A stretch of DNA of 64,000 nt from Acidobacteriota bacterium (GCA_003165315.1 PLSX01000112.1:1-64000); one strand, 5' to 3'. Shown: positions 35,317-44,381, counted from the stretch's first letter. A program made the numbers and translations. Notes: generated by a model from the sequence alone, not told the origin.

Positions 35317-35793
35317 GTAAAATGTGGGCTAGATTGCTGTCAAAACGGACAAATAGGAAGATTTTCTTAAAATAATTACTGCCGGCGGGAAATAATAGTA
35401 AAGTCACGCCCCATCGGCCCGCGGTGCCGATGACATAAAGGCGGTTTCGGGCGCCTGCCCGGACTTTTTCACTAGTCAAATAGTCTAGAAGAGCAGGATG
35501 CCGCGCGGGGACGATCGCCACGCCTGCCGAATTGGGGCGCTACAGGGCCTGTTCCTTCGCAAAACTCCGCCTTACTCCTACATTCGCCGGCTTGCGCCGG
35601 GCTATTCGCCCTAGTTACCCCGGCCCGGGGGGCGGCACGTGTAGGATCAAAAAGGCATGAATTAAAACTGTGGCAATCGCCACGCCCGGGAATGCCGCTT
35701 CAGGATAATTGAGGTCTGGGAGGAAAAATTCAGATTAGGATCCGCGATGTAGAATGTTAGTTGATTGCTTACACAAATGGTGCCAACGATTTT
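35317..35793. other. Non-coding boundary between phage block and polyol genes
   Basis: About 480 bp with no credible gene. The phage-proximal side is A/T-rich and holds the site CAAAACGGACAAA (35341-35353), related to sites upstream of the cytochrome cluster. The rest is G/C-rich (CCTGCCCGGAC, GGCTTGCGCCGGGC). No direct repeat with the left end (2590-2760) was seen, so no attachment site can be named. Confidence 0.55.
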
Positions 35794-37098
35794 CTATACC
35801 AGCGGATCTTTGAAGCCTGAATCGCGCCAGCGCTTAAGATGGGGCCTTGCATCTTCGATTAGGCGCAGGACTTCCGGTGCTTCTTTTGTTTCCATCACTC
35901 CATCGCCCCAAATTTGGGCCAGCAAATCGTGGGCGGGTTTATCGGTTTGCAGGAATGATGGGTCGAGGGTGGCCAGGGCAGCGGCTGATCCCACGGCATA
36001 ACGGCGGGGAACGATGTTTTCCCGCAAAGCCAAGCGCAATGTTCCCACCAGGCGGTCGTCCCAGCCCAGCTTGCGTTGCGGATCTCGACCCACGCGCTCA
36101 ACGCTATCCTGCAAGAAAGGGTTGGTCATTCTTTCCAGCAGATCGAGCGCATACTCGCGGTAGCCATCAGCCGTGAACAGGCGATCCTTGCCGGCGTACT
36201 TGCGAATCAAGGCCTCACCCGATTCTTTCAGGAACGCATCGCGAATGAACGCAAGGAGAGCGGGGTCCTGGCGCAAGTCAGTGATATATTGAAGTCCCCG
36301 CACGGAACAGAGATAGGCGGCCATGGCATGTGTGGCGTTGTGGCCGTAGAGCTTGGCCTCCTCAAAAGGTAAAAGGTCTTCCTTTTCCACGAAGGCGGCA
36401 ATACCCCGCTCAAATGGTGGTTCACCAGCGGCTCGGGGAAAGTTCACTTGAGAGACTAGGATGCGGTTGAAGGATTCCACCAAGAAAACCCGGGAACTGT
36501 CAGGAGTGACCGTTGCCAGGTGCCGGGCTTGAGCTTCCCGTGCATCCGCTATGACACCGCTCATCTTGCCAATCACGGTATTGAGAAAACACACCCGGTT
36601 GCGTACCAGGGGTCTTTCATCGGCTGGAATTTCGGCAAAGACGGCTGCTTCCAGGATTTCCGCAGCCTGGTTATGGTTTTCGGCGGCGTAGACAACGGCG
36701 CGTGGTCCGCCTGTGGAGACTTTCTTGCGCAACCCTTCCGCCATAATACGATGAATGCTGCCGGGACCGGGTGAGGTATAGAAACGCACGCTAGGCACGG
36801 CGGTGGAGATCTCTGCCGCCTCGGCCACGGCATTCACCAGGCAAGCTAAATCCAAGGGTACGACGGGATTCTCAATCTGCACCGGACCAACGCGCGCGAC
36901 TTCCACGCGATCATGGTGGGCAATGTTCACTGCGTAGCAACCGGCGTGGTGGCGAAGGGCTTCCACAGCGTCCGGGGCCACCTCTCCCACCACCAGCCGG
37001 GAGAATCCCCCCGAACGATAAGCTTCGTAAAGAAAAAGGCCCGCTTGGATGGCGCCGAATCCAAACCCTACAAATGTGCGTTGTCCAGTCAGTGGCAC
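35794..37098 (-). CDS. Mannitol-1-phosphate 5-dehydrogenase-like protein
   Basis: 434 aa starting at GTG 37098 after GCGAGGAC. A Rossmann glycine-rich start (FVGFGFGAIQAGLFLYEAYR), AENHNQAAE, VCFLNTVIGKMSG and the catalytic-type GHNATHAMAAYL match the MtlD layout (ENM..G, VDR/VIGKM, GH...AY). The C-terminal segment NPFLQDSVERVGRDPQRKLG, WDDRLVGTLRLAL is nearly the family signature. It probably oxidises a sugar-alcohol phosphate with NAD. It is longer than the ~380-aa E. coli enzyme and diverges around the nucleotide-binding loop, so the exact substrate is uncertain. Confidence 0.75.
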   Translation of the reverse strand: MPLTGQRTFVGFGFGAIQAGLFLYEAYRSGGFSRLVVGEVAPDAVEALRHHAGCYAVNIAHHDRVEVARVGPVQIENPVVPLDLACLVNAVAEAAEISTAVPSVRFYTSPGPGSIHRIMAEGLRKKVSTGGPRAVVYAAENHNQAAEILEAAVFAEIPADERPLVRNRVCFLNTVIGKMSGVIADAREAQARHLATVTPDSSRVFLVESFNRILVSQVNFPRAAGEPPFERGIAAFVEKEDLLPFEEAKLYGHNATHAMAAYLCSVRGLQYITDLRQDPALLAFIRDAFLKESGEALIRKYAGKDRLFTADGYREYALDLLERMTNPFLQDSVERVGRDPQRKLGWDDRLVGTLRLALRENIVPRRYAVGSAAALATLDPSFLQTDKPAHDLLAQIWGDGVMETKEAPEVLRLIEDARPHLKRWRDSGFKDPLV

Positions 37099-37129
37099 GG
37101 TGAAGTCCTCGCTAAAAGGGAGTAATTAT

Positions 37130-37262
37130 TGGAGAGTGGCGAGTGGGCAGTTGTTGGCTGCTGGTTGCGGGTGGACAGTTTCTGAAGGGAAGTGATTTGT
37201 GGGTGTCGTCCCCCCCCGCTAACCACTAGCCACTCACCACTATTCACTTACCACTATCCACT
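37130..37262. repeat. Inverted word-repeat spacer between polyol genes
   Basis: GAGAGTGGCGAGTGGGCAGT faces CCACTAGCCACTCACCACTA and TTCACTTACCACTATCCACT. This is a host example of the word-repeat architecture, with a CCACTA word that is not used in the phage block. Confidence 0.8.
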
Positions 37263-38576
37263 GACCTCCAGCCACTGCTTCTCATCTTGTGCCGTCCACG
37301 ATGTTACGCAACGAATCTCCGCGCACGGCCGATGGGGATAGACGACGGCCTTGCCATCAATAGCTTGCGCTTTAATCATTTGCAGGAAATCGCCCGCATG
37401 GGCAAGATCTCCAATGCGTGCAATATGATCCCCCGCGTCGATTTCATGCGCAGCCATCAAATCCAGGGTGCGTGCCACATCCCAGGGTGAACCGCCGCTG
37501 GAGCCGGTAATGTTCACTTCTTTGTAGTGGATCAGGCTGGTCTCAAACCCCACCGTATCTTCGCCCTTCTTCAGTCCGCCAAACAGGTTCAGGACGGAGC
37601 CGCGGCCGAGCAGGCCTTGCGCATCGGCAATGACCTGCCGTGCGCCGACGGCCACGATGACGTCGTCTGCGCCAGCATAACTCGTTAAGCTGTTTACCGC
37701 CTGCGGCAGATCTTCCTTTGTGGGATTGAGGGCGCGAAGGTCGATCCCGAGTTCCGCGGCGCGAGGGCCAAAGAGCTTACGTACCACATCAAGGCGCGAT
37801 TCCACCAAATCGGCCACAACAATCGCGCGTGGGCGATAGCTCATGGCTAGCGCTACATGCATTCGCCCCATGGCGCCGGCCCCTTGAACTACTGTAACGC
37901 CACCGGCCTTCAAGCCTTTTATTACCCCCCGCTGACCCAGCGGATTATCCTGCGTCAGATGGACATGGTGATCCTGTGCCGAGATGACGCAGGAGAAGGG
38001 CTCACTTAAGGCCGCGTGGGCATAGGGCAGGGAGGCGTCAGGCAGGGGAAGCAAACAGCCCGCCTCCAGAATTTCCTCGGTGACGAGAACGTATTCTGCC
38101 AAGTGCCCGGCCAGTGTGTAGCCAACCGCCACTTTGTTGACTCCGCGCGCGCCATCACGATAACGCTCACGGTGGTTGATCGGTGAGATATCCACCGAAG
38201 GCTGAATGACATATCGTGCGCCGGGGTGGTAACGCGAGTGCAATTCGGCGCCAACCTCCACCAAGGTGACGGATCCCTCATCTCCAAGAATGAGGGGGAA
38301 ACTTGTAATGTCCCAACCGGAAAGAAGTGGATGGTTCGGACCTTGTTCAATTAACTTGATCAACGAGGTACAAATCCCCGCCGCATCCACCCGCGCCAAC
38401 ATCTGCCGCGGACCCGGTCGGGGCGTCGGCACCTTGCGGACGGCCAAGTGTGAGAACCCGGTTCCGTCCAGAACGACAGCACGCATTTCTCCCGGTATAG
38501 TGTTAATGGCGCGGAGCTTATCAGCCGAACTCTTGTTTTCCTTGCCGGATCGATCAATCACCTCTGCTTGTGTCAT
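37254..38576 (-). CDS. Zinc-type medium-chain alcohol/polyol dehydrogenase
   Basis: 440 aa after GGGAGA. The catalytic domain has AGICTSLIKL (zinc-ligand cysteine), LILGDEGSVTLVEVG (in place of the usual GHE) and an alternate ligand region; the nucleotide domain has VVQGAGAMGRMHVALAMSY, close to GxGxxG. VADLVESRLDVVRKLFGPRA and ADDVIVAVGARQVIADAQGL follow. The four-cysteine structural zinc loop is not evident. The family oxidises polyols such as sorbitol or threonine-type alcohols. It lies upstream of the MtlD-like gene on the same strand, separated by a word repeat, so the pair may be a polyol pathway. Confidence 0.75.
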   Translation of the reverse strand: MTQAEVIDRSGKENKSSADKLRAINTIPGEMRAVVLDGTGFSHLAVRKVPTPRPGPRQMLARVDAAGICTSLIKLIEQGPNHPLLSGWDITSFPLILGDEGSVTLVEVGAELHSRYHPGARYVIQPSVDISPINHRERYRDGARGVNKVAVGYTLAGHLAEYVLVTEEILEAGCLLPLPDASLPYAHAALSEPFSCVISAQDHHVHLTQDNPLGQRGVIKGLKAGGVTVVQGAGAMGRMHVALAMSYRPRAIVVADLVESRLDVVRKLFGPRAAELGIDLRALNPTKEDLPQAVNSLTSYAGADDVIVAVGARQVIADAQGLLGRGSVLNLFGGLKKGEDTVGFETSLIHYKEVNITGSSGGSPWDVARTLDLMAAHEIDAGDHIARIGDLAHAGDFLQMIKAQAIDGKAVVYPHRPCAEIRCVTSWTAQDEKQWLEVSG

Positions 38577-39237
38577 GTTTCAATCTCCCATATCATGCAG
38601 CCGGTCCTACACTTGATGGCCAGCTACGGACGATGCCACTCAGGGCCGTTAATAGTGGCCGAAACAGCGCGCCCGGTCAACTGGAATTCGTAGGGATGTG
38701 ATATCCGGAACATTAAGTCAGCCGCCTTACTGGAGAGGATTTCATCCATGGGGTAATGGGGGAAGAGGACGCTTTCGGCTTTTAGGTATGCAACAGCCTG
38801 AATGGGATGGGTGGTTGGGTTGCTTACATCCGTCAGATTAATTGATGGATTATTTGAGATTGGACTTTTTGTCGGTTTTGATATAGTATCATCACAATTG
38901 CCTTGAAAGCGGAGGCTTCCAAGTTTGTGGAGAGGATTACGAGTTGGAAGCGAACGTGGGCTAATGGCAACGCATCTCCCCACCGATTTCGGACGAGGTT
39001 GCAAAATAACCGATACCTTCTAAGTAGACCCGTGTACGTGAGTAACCCCATTAGAATACTGGCCATTGAGCAAATTAGCGCACCATGATGCATATCACTA
39101 CACTTTGCCGGGGGTAAAATTTTGTCTGTTTGGAAAGTACAGAAAATTAACGGTTTCTAACGACACAAACGGACAAAGAATTCACATCTTTGGCTAACCC
39201 CGTGCTATCTAGTCAGGCTCGGACGGGTTACGATTCA
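38577..39237. promoter_or_regulatory. Long non-coding region upstream of the cytochrome cluster
   Basis: About 660 bp. It contains GATATAGTATC (a palindrome, 38881-38891) next to TTTGTCGGTTTTG (38868-38880), and an inverted repeat at 39121-39177. ORFs on the minus strand here (for example 38624-39004) have no good start or family pattern. It probably holds the divergent promoters for the polyol gene and the cytochrome cluster. Confidence 0.5.
39121..39177. promoter_or_regulatory. Inverted repeat upstream of the cytochrome cluster
   Basis: TTTGTCTGTTTG (39121-39132) and CAAACGGACAAA (39166-39177) are 12-bp arms with one mismatch, 33 bases apart and about 60 bases before the first gene. The half-site TTTGTC(N)GTTT recurs at 38868-38880 and, on the other strand, at 35341-35353. 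It could bind a dimeric regulator or form a looped pair. Confidence 0.5.
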
Positions 39238-40725
39238 ATGCAGACGAAGAAAAGACCTCAAGGAATTCGCTCAGAAGAAAGCATCAACGGCGGGTTATTA
39301 CCTCGCACAGTCCTGATGCTTGCTCTGCTCTTGGGCCTGGCGGTTCCTAGGTTGGAGGCCGCCCGGCATCCGGCGCTTGATGCAAACGTTGACTCGGCCA
39401 AGTGCATTACCTGTCATGCGGACAAAACCAACGCCAAATCGGCACATGCCAAGGTTCCAAACGGCTGCCTGAGTTGCCACGAAGTGCGTGTAAACAAAGA
39501 TATTACACGCGTTAAGCTGATTGTTCCCACGCCTGCGGCTCTCTGCTTCACTTGCCACAAAGATAAGAATCCCGCGAACATCACGGGCAGGATTCATCCT
39601 CCCGACGCCCGGGATTGCCTGAAGTGCCACGACCCCCACACTTCCAACAATCCGTCCCTTTTATTAAAGCCGATGTCGGGCGGCGAGAAGGTAAACCTCT
39701 GTCTTGACTGTCATGATGTCGGCGTGCATGTTGCCAAAGGTGGCAGCCGTCATCCAGCCCTTGATGGTGGCTGCGACACCTGCCACATCATTCATAAATC
39801 GGGCGATCCCCAACAGCGCGAGTTTGCCTATCACCTTACTAAGGATGCTCCCGCGCTCTGCATCGACTGCCACGACGTAAAAGACCCGGCGATCATCAAA
39901 GCCCATCATGGCCAGCCTTTTGAGACAGCCGATTGTATTCAATGTCATGACGCCCGCCAGTCAAATTCACCGAACCTGATGCAGTCGTTTCTGCACAACC
40001 CCTTTGAAAACAAGGAGTGTGACGACTGCCATCAACCTGCCAAGAACGGCAAGGTTGTTCTGACGCAAAAGGACGTCAAATCCACTTGTGCGGTTTGTCA
40101 CGAGGAGCAGGCCAAGCAGATTGCCAACGCCAAGGTACAGCACCCTGGCGCACAGGACGATTGCACGGTGTGCCACAATCCTCATGGTGGACAGGCCCCA
40201 GGGTTCTTACAGCCCGGCCCCGTGGCAGCATGCCTCGTTTGCCACCCCGAGAGAGCAGACGATCTCAAAAAGAAGCATGTGCATCAGCCTGCCTCTGACC
40301 TGGGATGTGCCACCTGCCATGAGCCGCACGGTGGCAACAACGCCCATCTTTTGCGCAAAGCGAATGTGAACGAACTGTGCCTCGAGTGCCACGGGCCCGA
40401 CGCCAACCCGCAGAAGGTGGAAGGACAGCCCCTAGTGACAATCTTCGATGGCAAGGTAAAGCTGCCGGTAAACTACTTCAGTAAGGTTCCTGTCCTGCCC
40501 CTAAAATATGGCCTGGGGCACCCGACAGAGAACCACCCAGTTGGTGACGCACTGGTCCCGAAAGCCGGGAAGGTGTTTCCGATGAACTGCCTCACCTGCC
40601 ATCAACCCCATGCGAGCAACGAGCCGGGAATGCTGGTGAAAGACCAGAAGAATGACATGAATTTCTGCAAAACATGCCACGCCAATGGATTGGACCTCAC
40701 GGATGTTCGTATGGGAGGGAAGTAA
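39238..40725 (+). CDS. 16-haem c-type cytochrome, exported
   Basis: 495 aa from ATG 39238; an upstream TTG at 39190 gives 511 aa. A Sec signal (PRTVLMLALLLGLAVPRLEA) precedes 16 CXXCH motifs spread along the whole chain, for example CITCH, CLSCH, CFTCH, CLKCHDPH, CLDCH, CDTCH, CIDCH, CIQCH, CDDCH, CAVCH, CTVCHNPH, CLVCH, CATCHEPH, CLECH, CLTCHQPH and CKTCH. Many are followed by an extra His (HxPH, HNPH), the doubled-CXXCH style that supplies distal ligands. It is probably periplasmic and passes electrons outward. It is the first gene of the cluster and lies 7 bp before the NHL gene. Confidence 0.9.
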   Translation: MQTKKRPQGIRSEESINGGLLPRTVLMLALLLGLAVPRLEAARHPALDANVDSAKCITCHADKTNAKSAHAKVPNGCLSCHEVRVNKDITRVKLIVPTPAALCFTCHKDKNPANITGRIHPPDARDCLKCHDPHTSNNPSLLLKPMSGGEKVNLCLDCHDVGVHVAKGGSRHPALDGGCDTCHIIHKSGDPQQREFAYHLTKDAPALCIDCHDVKDPAIIKAHHGQPFETADCIQCHDARQSNSPNLMQSFLHNPFENKECDDCHQPAKNGKVVLTQKDVKSTCAVCHEEQAKQIANAKVQHPGAQDDCTVCHNPHGGQAPGFLQPGPVAACLVCHPERADDLKKKHVHQPASDLGCATCHEPHGGNNAHLLRKANVNELCLECHGPDANPQKVEGQPLVTIFDGKVKLPVNYFSKVPVLPLKYGLGHPTENHPVGDALVPKAGKVFPMNCLTCHQPHASNEPGMLVKDQKNDMNFCKTCHANGLDLTDVRMGGK

Positions 40726-40732
40726 AGTGTTG

Positions 40733-42076
40733 ATGTGCAGGTCAAATGCGCTTCGTCGCAGGGAATTCGGAATCGCAGTGGTAAGCTTGCTGGCGCTAGC
40801 ATTGGTTTCACCTTCGACTCTGCATGCAAGTAAGAAAAAGGACGACACCCCTCCTCCGGTAAGTTTGGGAGATCAGCGGGTAAAGGCATATGTTGACATT
40901 ACAAAGATTGTTTGGCCGAATCCCCCAGCAATAGCGAGGATTGCGTTCAAGGAACTCTACACGGGAGAGAAGATCGATCCCAGCCTATTTACCAAGAAAT
41001 CCAAAAAGCAAGGCTGGATGGATCGCCTGGCTGGCGCACAAGATCCCGGTGAAGTCAGAGTGGGCACGCTCCCCTTCCAGTTAATTCGCACTTACGGAGT
41101 GGGCGTCGATACGAAGGGCAATATCTATGCAGCGGACCAAGCCGTGGGCGCCGTGTTCATCTTCGATCCCGAAAACAAGAACCACGTCGAGCTGATCCGC
41201 CACGGTCGCCAGGCAAATCTCGATATGATTGCAGGCCTTGCCCTCGACGACGACGACCGCCTTTTTGTTACAGACGCCAAGCTGCACCACGTCCTGGTCT
41301 TTAACCCCAAGCATGAGCAGATCGGGGTCTTTGGAGGCGATGTGCTGGGTCGCCCCGGCGGTGTTGCCATTGATCGGGAGAATCGGTTTATCTATGTGGT
41401 AGACAGCGCCAACGATGTGGTGGATGTCTTTGACGCCGACAATTTCAAATATTTACGCCAGATTGGCAAACCTAGTCACAAGCACGACCAGACCGATCCG
41501 GGAACTTTTTCGCTGCCCGAATGTGTAGCCGTAGACAAGGATGGCAACGTTTACGTCACCGACACCTTTAATAACCGGGTCGAGACTTTTGATGCCGACG
41601 GAGAGTTTATCAGTGCCTTTGGGAAGAACGGGGATGGTCCGATGGACCTGGAACGGCCAAAGGGGATTGCCATCGATGGAGATGGCCACATCTGGGTGGT
41701 GGATGCTGCCCAGAACCGGGTAAAAGTCTTCAATCAGCAAGGCCGCCTCCTTATCTATATTGGGGGGCAAGGAAGTTATCCCGGTCAGTTCATGGGGCCA
41801 TGGGGAATCGCCATCGACGCTTCCAACCGGGTCATTGTATCTGAGACGTATCCCGGGCGGGTGCAGGTTTTCCGCTACGTGACTGATGCTGAGGCTGCAG
41901 TCGAGAAGGCGCGCCGGGAAGCTGCCGAGCAGAAAGCGTCTCTCTCGCCCGCATCCAGGCGTCAAGATGATAGCGTTGCGAAACCTGCGGGAGTAGCGCC
42001 CCAACAGCAACCGGTACCCGAGGCTTCGCAGGCAAAGCCGGAAGTCCCGGCCAAAAAGGAATCCGCGGCGCAATAG
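40733..42076 (+). CDS. Exported six-bladed NHL beta-propeller protein, first copy
   Basis: 447 aa from ATG 40733; GTG 40727 is an alternative, both after GGGAGGGAAG. The signal sequence FGIAVVSLLALALVSPSTLH leads into a linker with GWMDRLAGAQDP. Six NHL repeats follow, each in the style 'VAVDKDGNVYVTDTFNNRVE TFDADG' (residue groups VGVDTKGNIY, LALDDDDRLFVTDA, VAIDRENRFIYVVDS, VAVDKDGNVYVTDT, IAIDGDGHIWVVDA, IAIDASNRVIVSET). The C-terminus is alanine- and proline-rich. NHL propellers commonly scaffold partner proteins. The gene is directly coupled to the cytochrome gene, so it probably organises or matures the electron-transfer complex. Confidence 0.88.
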   Translation: MCRSNALRRREFGIAVVSLLALALVSPSTLHASKKKDDTPPPVSLGDQRVKAYVDITKIVWPNPPAIARIAFKELYTGEKIDPSLFTKKSKKQGWMDRLAGAQDPGEVRVGTLPFQLIRTYGVGVDTKGNIYAADQAVGAVFIFDPENKNHVELIRHGRQANLDMIAGLALDDDDRLFVTDAKLHHVLVFNPKHEQIGVFGGDVLGRPGGVAIDRENRFIYVVDSANDVVDVFDADNFKYLRQIGKPSHKHDQTDPGTFSLPECVAVDKDGNVYVTDTFNNRVETFDADGEFISAFGKNGDGPMDLERPKGIAIDGDGHIWVVDAAQNRVKVFNQQGRLLIYIGGQGSYPGQFMGPWGIAIDASNRVIVSETYPGRVQVFRYVTDAEAAVEKARREAAEQKASLSPASRRQDDSVAKPAGVAPQQQPVPEASQAKPEVPAKKESAAQ

Positions 42077-42092
42077 CGCTGCCACAAGTTTC

Positions 42093-42110
42093 GGCTATCG
42101 TGAGATAGCC
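42093..42110 (+). promoter_or_regulatory. Hairpin upstream of the tetrahaem gene
   Basis: GGCTATC-GTGA-GATAGCC is a perfect 7-bp stem with a four-base loop in the 105-bp gap between the NHL and tetrahaem genes. It lacks a T-run, so it is more likely an mRNA processing or stability element than a terminator. Confidence 0.5.
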
Positions 42111-42181
42111 AAAAACGCAGCCCTGGGCCAAGCCCGGTGCAGCAAAGCAGTAAAAATATAAATGGAGGTCTTTGTACTACC

Positions 42182-43195
42182 ATGAAGAAACTTTCACTTC
42201 TTATCTTTGTAGCTCTAATAGCCGCAAGTATGGCTATGGCCCAAACCCCCTGCGTGCCCAGTGCTGCCACACCGTGCGGCCCGTATCCTGGTGGGTACAC
42301 CCCCAATGGTCCCTATACTTATGCCAATCCCTCAGGAGGAGCAACTTCAGCCAACGGCGTCATTGGTCAAGACATCCTTGGTGCCCACAACGGCTACGGC
42401 CGTGGCTGCGTCATGTGCCACGCTCCGCATAGCGGCGCATTCGGCAATGGCAAGGCTACCAGTGGTGATACTCAAAACGGTATGTATGCTCTGTGGGGCC
42501 AGGACCTTACTCCCTTATTTGGCCAAACCTTCAACTTCAGTGGTGACGGCGCTGCTAAATACCCGGTAACGCTGCCATCCGATGGAGGCATCACCAGTGC
42601 TCATGACGCCAACACCGTCATCCTCTTCTGCTTGAGCTGCCATGATGGCCTTTTGACCAAGGTTGGCATGATGCAAGGGACAACGGTTGAAACCCTGCCT
42701 ATCGTGGGCGGAAAAGCTCCCACGCTGCTCGGGTTGGCAAAACCCGCTAGTGGTGGAGAATATACCAACGACCATCCCGTGGGCGGCAGCGCCATCGTAG
42801 GATGCGGCGGGGCTTACAACTGGAACTGCACCGGCGGGGCGAGCGGTGCTGCTGGAACGGGTGCAACACCTACTCCCATCACGTTTGGCGGTACGACTCA
42901 AACGGCTGCGTTCCTTACCAACTACCCTGGCTCCTTCTGGGTGGGTGGCGGGAACCCGCTGGCGAGCTTTGGTGGTACGTACGGGACATCCAGCGCGGTC
43001 ACCTGCACCACCTGCCATAACCAACATAGCATGACCGTTTACACCAACAAGAACGGCAGCTACCCAACCATGTTCTTCATCAATGGCTGGTACAACCCGA
43101 ATAGCAATGGCAACAGTGTGGCCCAGTTCTGCCGCAATTGCCATGGCGGTGAGTCCAACGAAATGAACGGCTTGTTGAACGTGCCGACCATCTAG
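42182..43195 (+). CDS. Exported tetrahaem c-type cytochrome
   Basis: 337 aa from ATG 42182 after GGAGG. A signal peptide ends near MAMAQ (residues 1-21). There are four CXXCH motifs: residues 76-80 (CVMCHAPH), 150-154 (CLSCHDG), 275-279 (CTTCHNQH) and 317-321 (CRNCHGG). Extra histidines at 69, 82, 141, 198 and 282 could be distal ligands, as in bis-His cytochromes. The long Gly-, Asn- and Thr-rich stretches between haems resemble secreted cytochromes that polymerise (OmcE-like tetrahaem filaments), but that is inference. A hairpin terminator follows, which suggests that its mRNA can be made in excess of the downstream genes. Confidence 0.88.
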   Translation: MKKLSLLIFVALIAASMAMAQTPCVPSAATPCGPYPGGYTPNGPYTYANPSGGATSANGVIGQDILGAHNGYGRGCVMCHAPHSGAFGNGKATSGDTQNGMYALWGQDLTPLFGQTFNFSGDGAAKYPVTLPSDGGITSAHDANTVILFCLSCHDGLLTKVGMMQGTTVETLPIVGGKAPTLLGLAKPASGGEYTNDHPVGGSAIVGCGGAYNWNCTGGASGAAGTGATPTPITFGGTTQTAAFLTNYPGSFWVGGGNPLASFGGTYGTSSAVTCTTCHNQHSMTVYTNKNGSYPTMFFINGWYNPNSNGNSVAQFCRNCHGGESNEMNGLLNVPTI

Positions 43196-43218
43196 TCTGT
43201 GTTTCTAAGTCTTTCATC

Positions 43219-43248
43219 GGGGGGAGAGATGATCCTCCCCCCATTTTT
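43219..43248 (+). terminator. Rho-independent terminator after the tetrahaem gene
   Basis: GGGGGGAG (43219-43226), loop AGATGATC, CTCCCCCC (43235-43242), then ATTTTT. The eight-base stem is perfect. It is placed between the tetrahaem cytochrome and the PPIase gene on the same strand. Confidence 0.8.
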
Positions 43249-43277
43249 CCGGGATTGATTGGAAGGGAGTTATCAGC

Positions 43278-44381
43278 GTGAAGTACCGAAGCAGCACGGC
43301 GACTGGAACGACTGGAGCCCAAACGAATTACCATGTCACCCAGGCGCGAAGAAGTCTAAGGCTTACTTTCCTTTCTCTATGTCTTGGCGCCTTGGTGGTG
43401 AGTACAGTCTCAGCACAGGTGGCATCTCACGCCCCCGTAGTGATCCAGCCGCCATCGGCGGACTCTGCTGTCTCATTGCAGCCGGTGGGGCGGCCTGTGG
43501 TGAGGGTAAACGGCGCGGTACTGACGGATCGCGACCTCTTGCGCGAAATGTACGCGATCTTCCCTTATGCGCGCGTGCATAACGGATTTCCCAAGCCCAT
43601 GGAAGCGGATATCCGCGACGGTGCGATCAGGATGATGATCTTTGAGGAGTTGGTGTATCAGGATGCCAAGCACCGGAACATGACCGTACCCGCCACCGAG
43701 ATGGCCCACGCCCTGGCGGAGTTTCGACAACAATTTCATACCCCGCAGGAATATCAGCAATTCCTCCAGGTGGAGTTCAAGGGTTCACAAAAGCTGCTGC
43801 AAGAGAAGGTGGAGCGTTCATTACTTATTGACAAGTCTCTGAAGCAGGAGGTGACGGACAAAGCGACAGTATCTGTTGCTGAAGCGAAGGCCTACTTTGA
43901 TCAACACCCTGAGCGCTTCAACCTGCCGGAGTCCTTCTCCTTCCAGAGCATTTCCATCCTGCCTCCACCGAATGCCACTCCTGCCCAGTTGTTGGAAGGG
44001 CGCCAGCGTGCCGCGAGTGCGCTCCGCCAAGCCCAGGCTACAAAGAGTTACGAACAGTTCGGGAGTCTGGCAGAAAAGATCTCCGAGGACGATTTCCGTG
44101 TGATGATGGGCGACCACAAGACTGCTGACCGCTCCAAACTACCCCCCGCGGTCGTGAAGGCCCTCGAATCAATGCAGCCTGACCAAGTGAGTAACCTCGT
44201 CGAGTTTGACGCCAACGACTTCACAATCCTCCGGCTTAATTCACACAATCCGGCCGGAATGCAGAAGTTCGAAAACATCAAGGACGCGTTGCGCGACCAA
44301 TTGACAAAACAAAAGACAGAGCAGCTTCGAAACGCACTCGCCACCAAATTGAGCAAAAACGCCAAGATTGAAAAGGCGTGA
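43278..44381 (+). CDS. Exported SurA/parvulin-like peptidyl-prolyl isomerase
   Basis: 367 aa starting at GTG 43278 after GGAAGGG. A hydrophobic signal (RLTFLSLCLGALVVSTVSAQ) is followed by a SurA N-like chaperone region (VVRVNGAVLTDRDLLREMYA, LVYQDAKHRNMTVPATEMAH) and a parvulin-like domain (SFQSISILPPPNATPAQLLE, YEQFGSLAEKISEDDFRVMM, MQPDQVSNLVEFDANDFTIL). It probably folds exported or outer-membrane parts of this cluster. Such PPIases accompany secreted multihaem cytochromes in other bacteria. Confidence 0.83.
   Translation: MKYRSSTATGTTGAQTNYHVTQARRSLRLTFLSLCLGALVVSTVSAQVASHAPVVIQPPSADSAVSLQPVGRPVVRVNGAVLTDRDLLREMYAIFPYARVHNGFPKPMEADIRDGAIRMMIFEELVYQDAKHRNMTVPATEMAHALAEFRQQFHTPQEYQQFLQVEFKGSQKLLQEKVERSLLIDKSLKQEVTDKATVSVAEAKAYFDQHPERFNLPESFSFQSISILPPPNATPAQLLEGRQRAASALRQAQATKSYEQFGSLAEKISEDDFRVMMGDHKTADRSKLPPAVVKALESMQPDQVSNLVEFDANDFTILRLNSHNPAGMQKFENIKDALRDQLTKQKTEQLRNALATKLSKNAKIEKA

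Noticed and set aside
38624-39004. Minus-strand frame of 126 codons upstream of the cytochrome cluster
   Set aside because: There is no good start, the composition is mixed, and it lies in a region with palindromes and promoter-like motifs. The C-terminal part (SHPYEFQLTGRAVSATINGP) looks protein-like, so a gene remnant is possible, but it is not supported enough to list.
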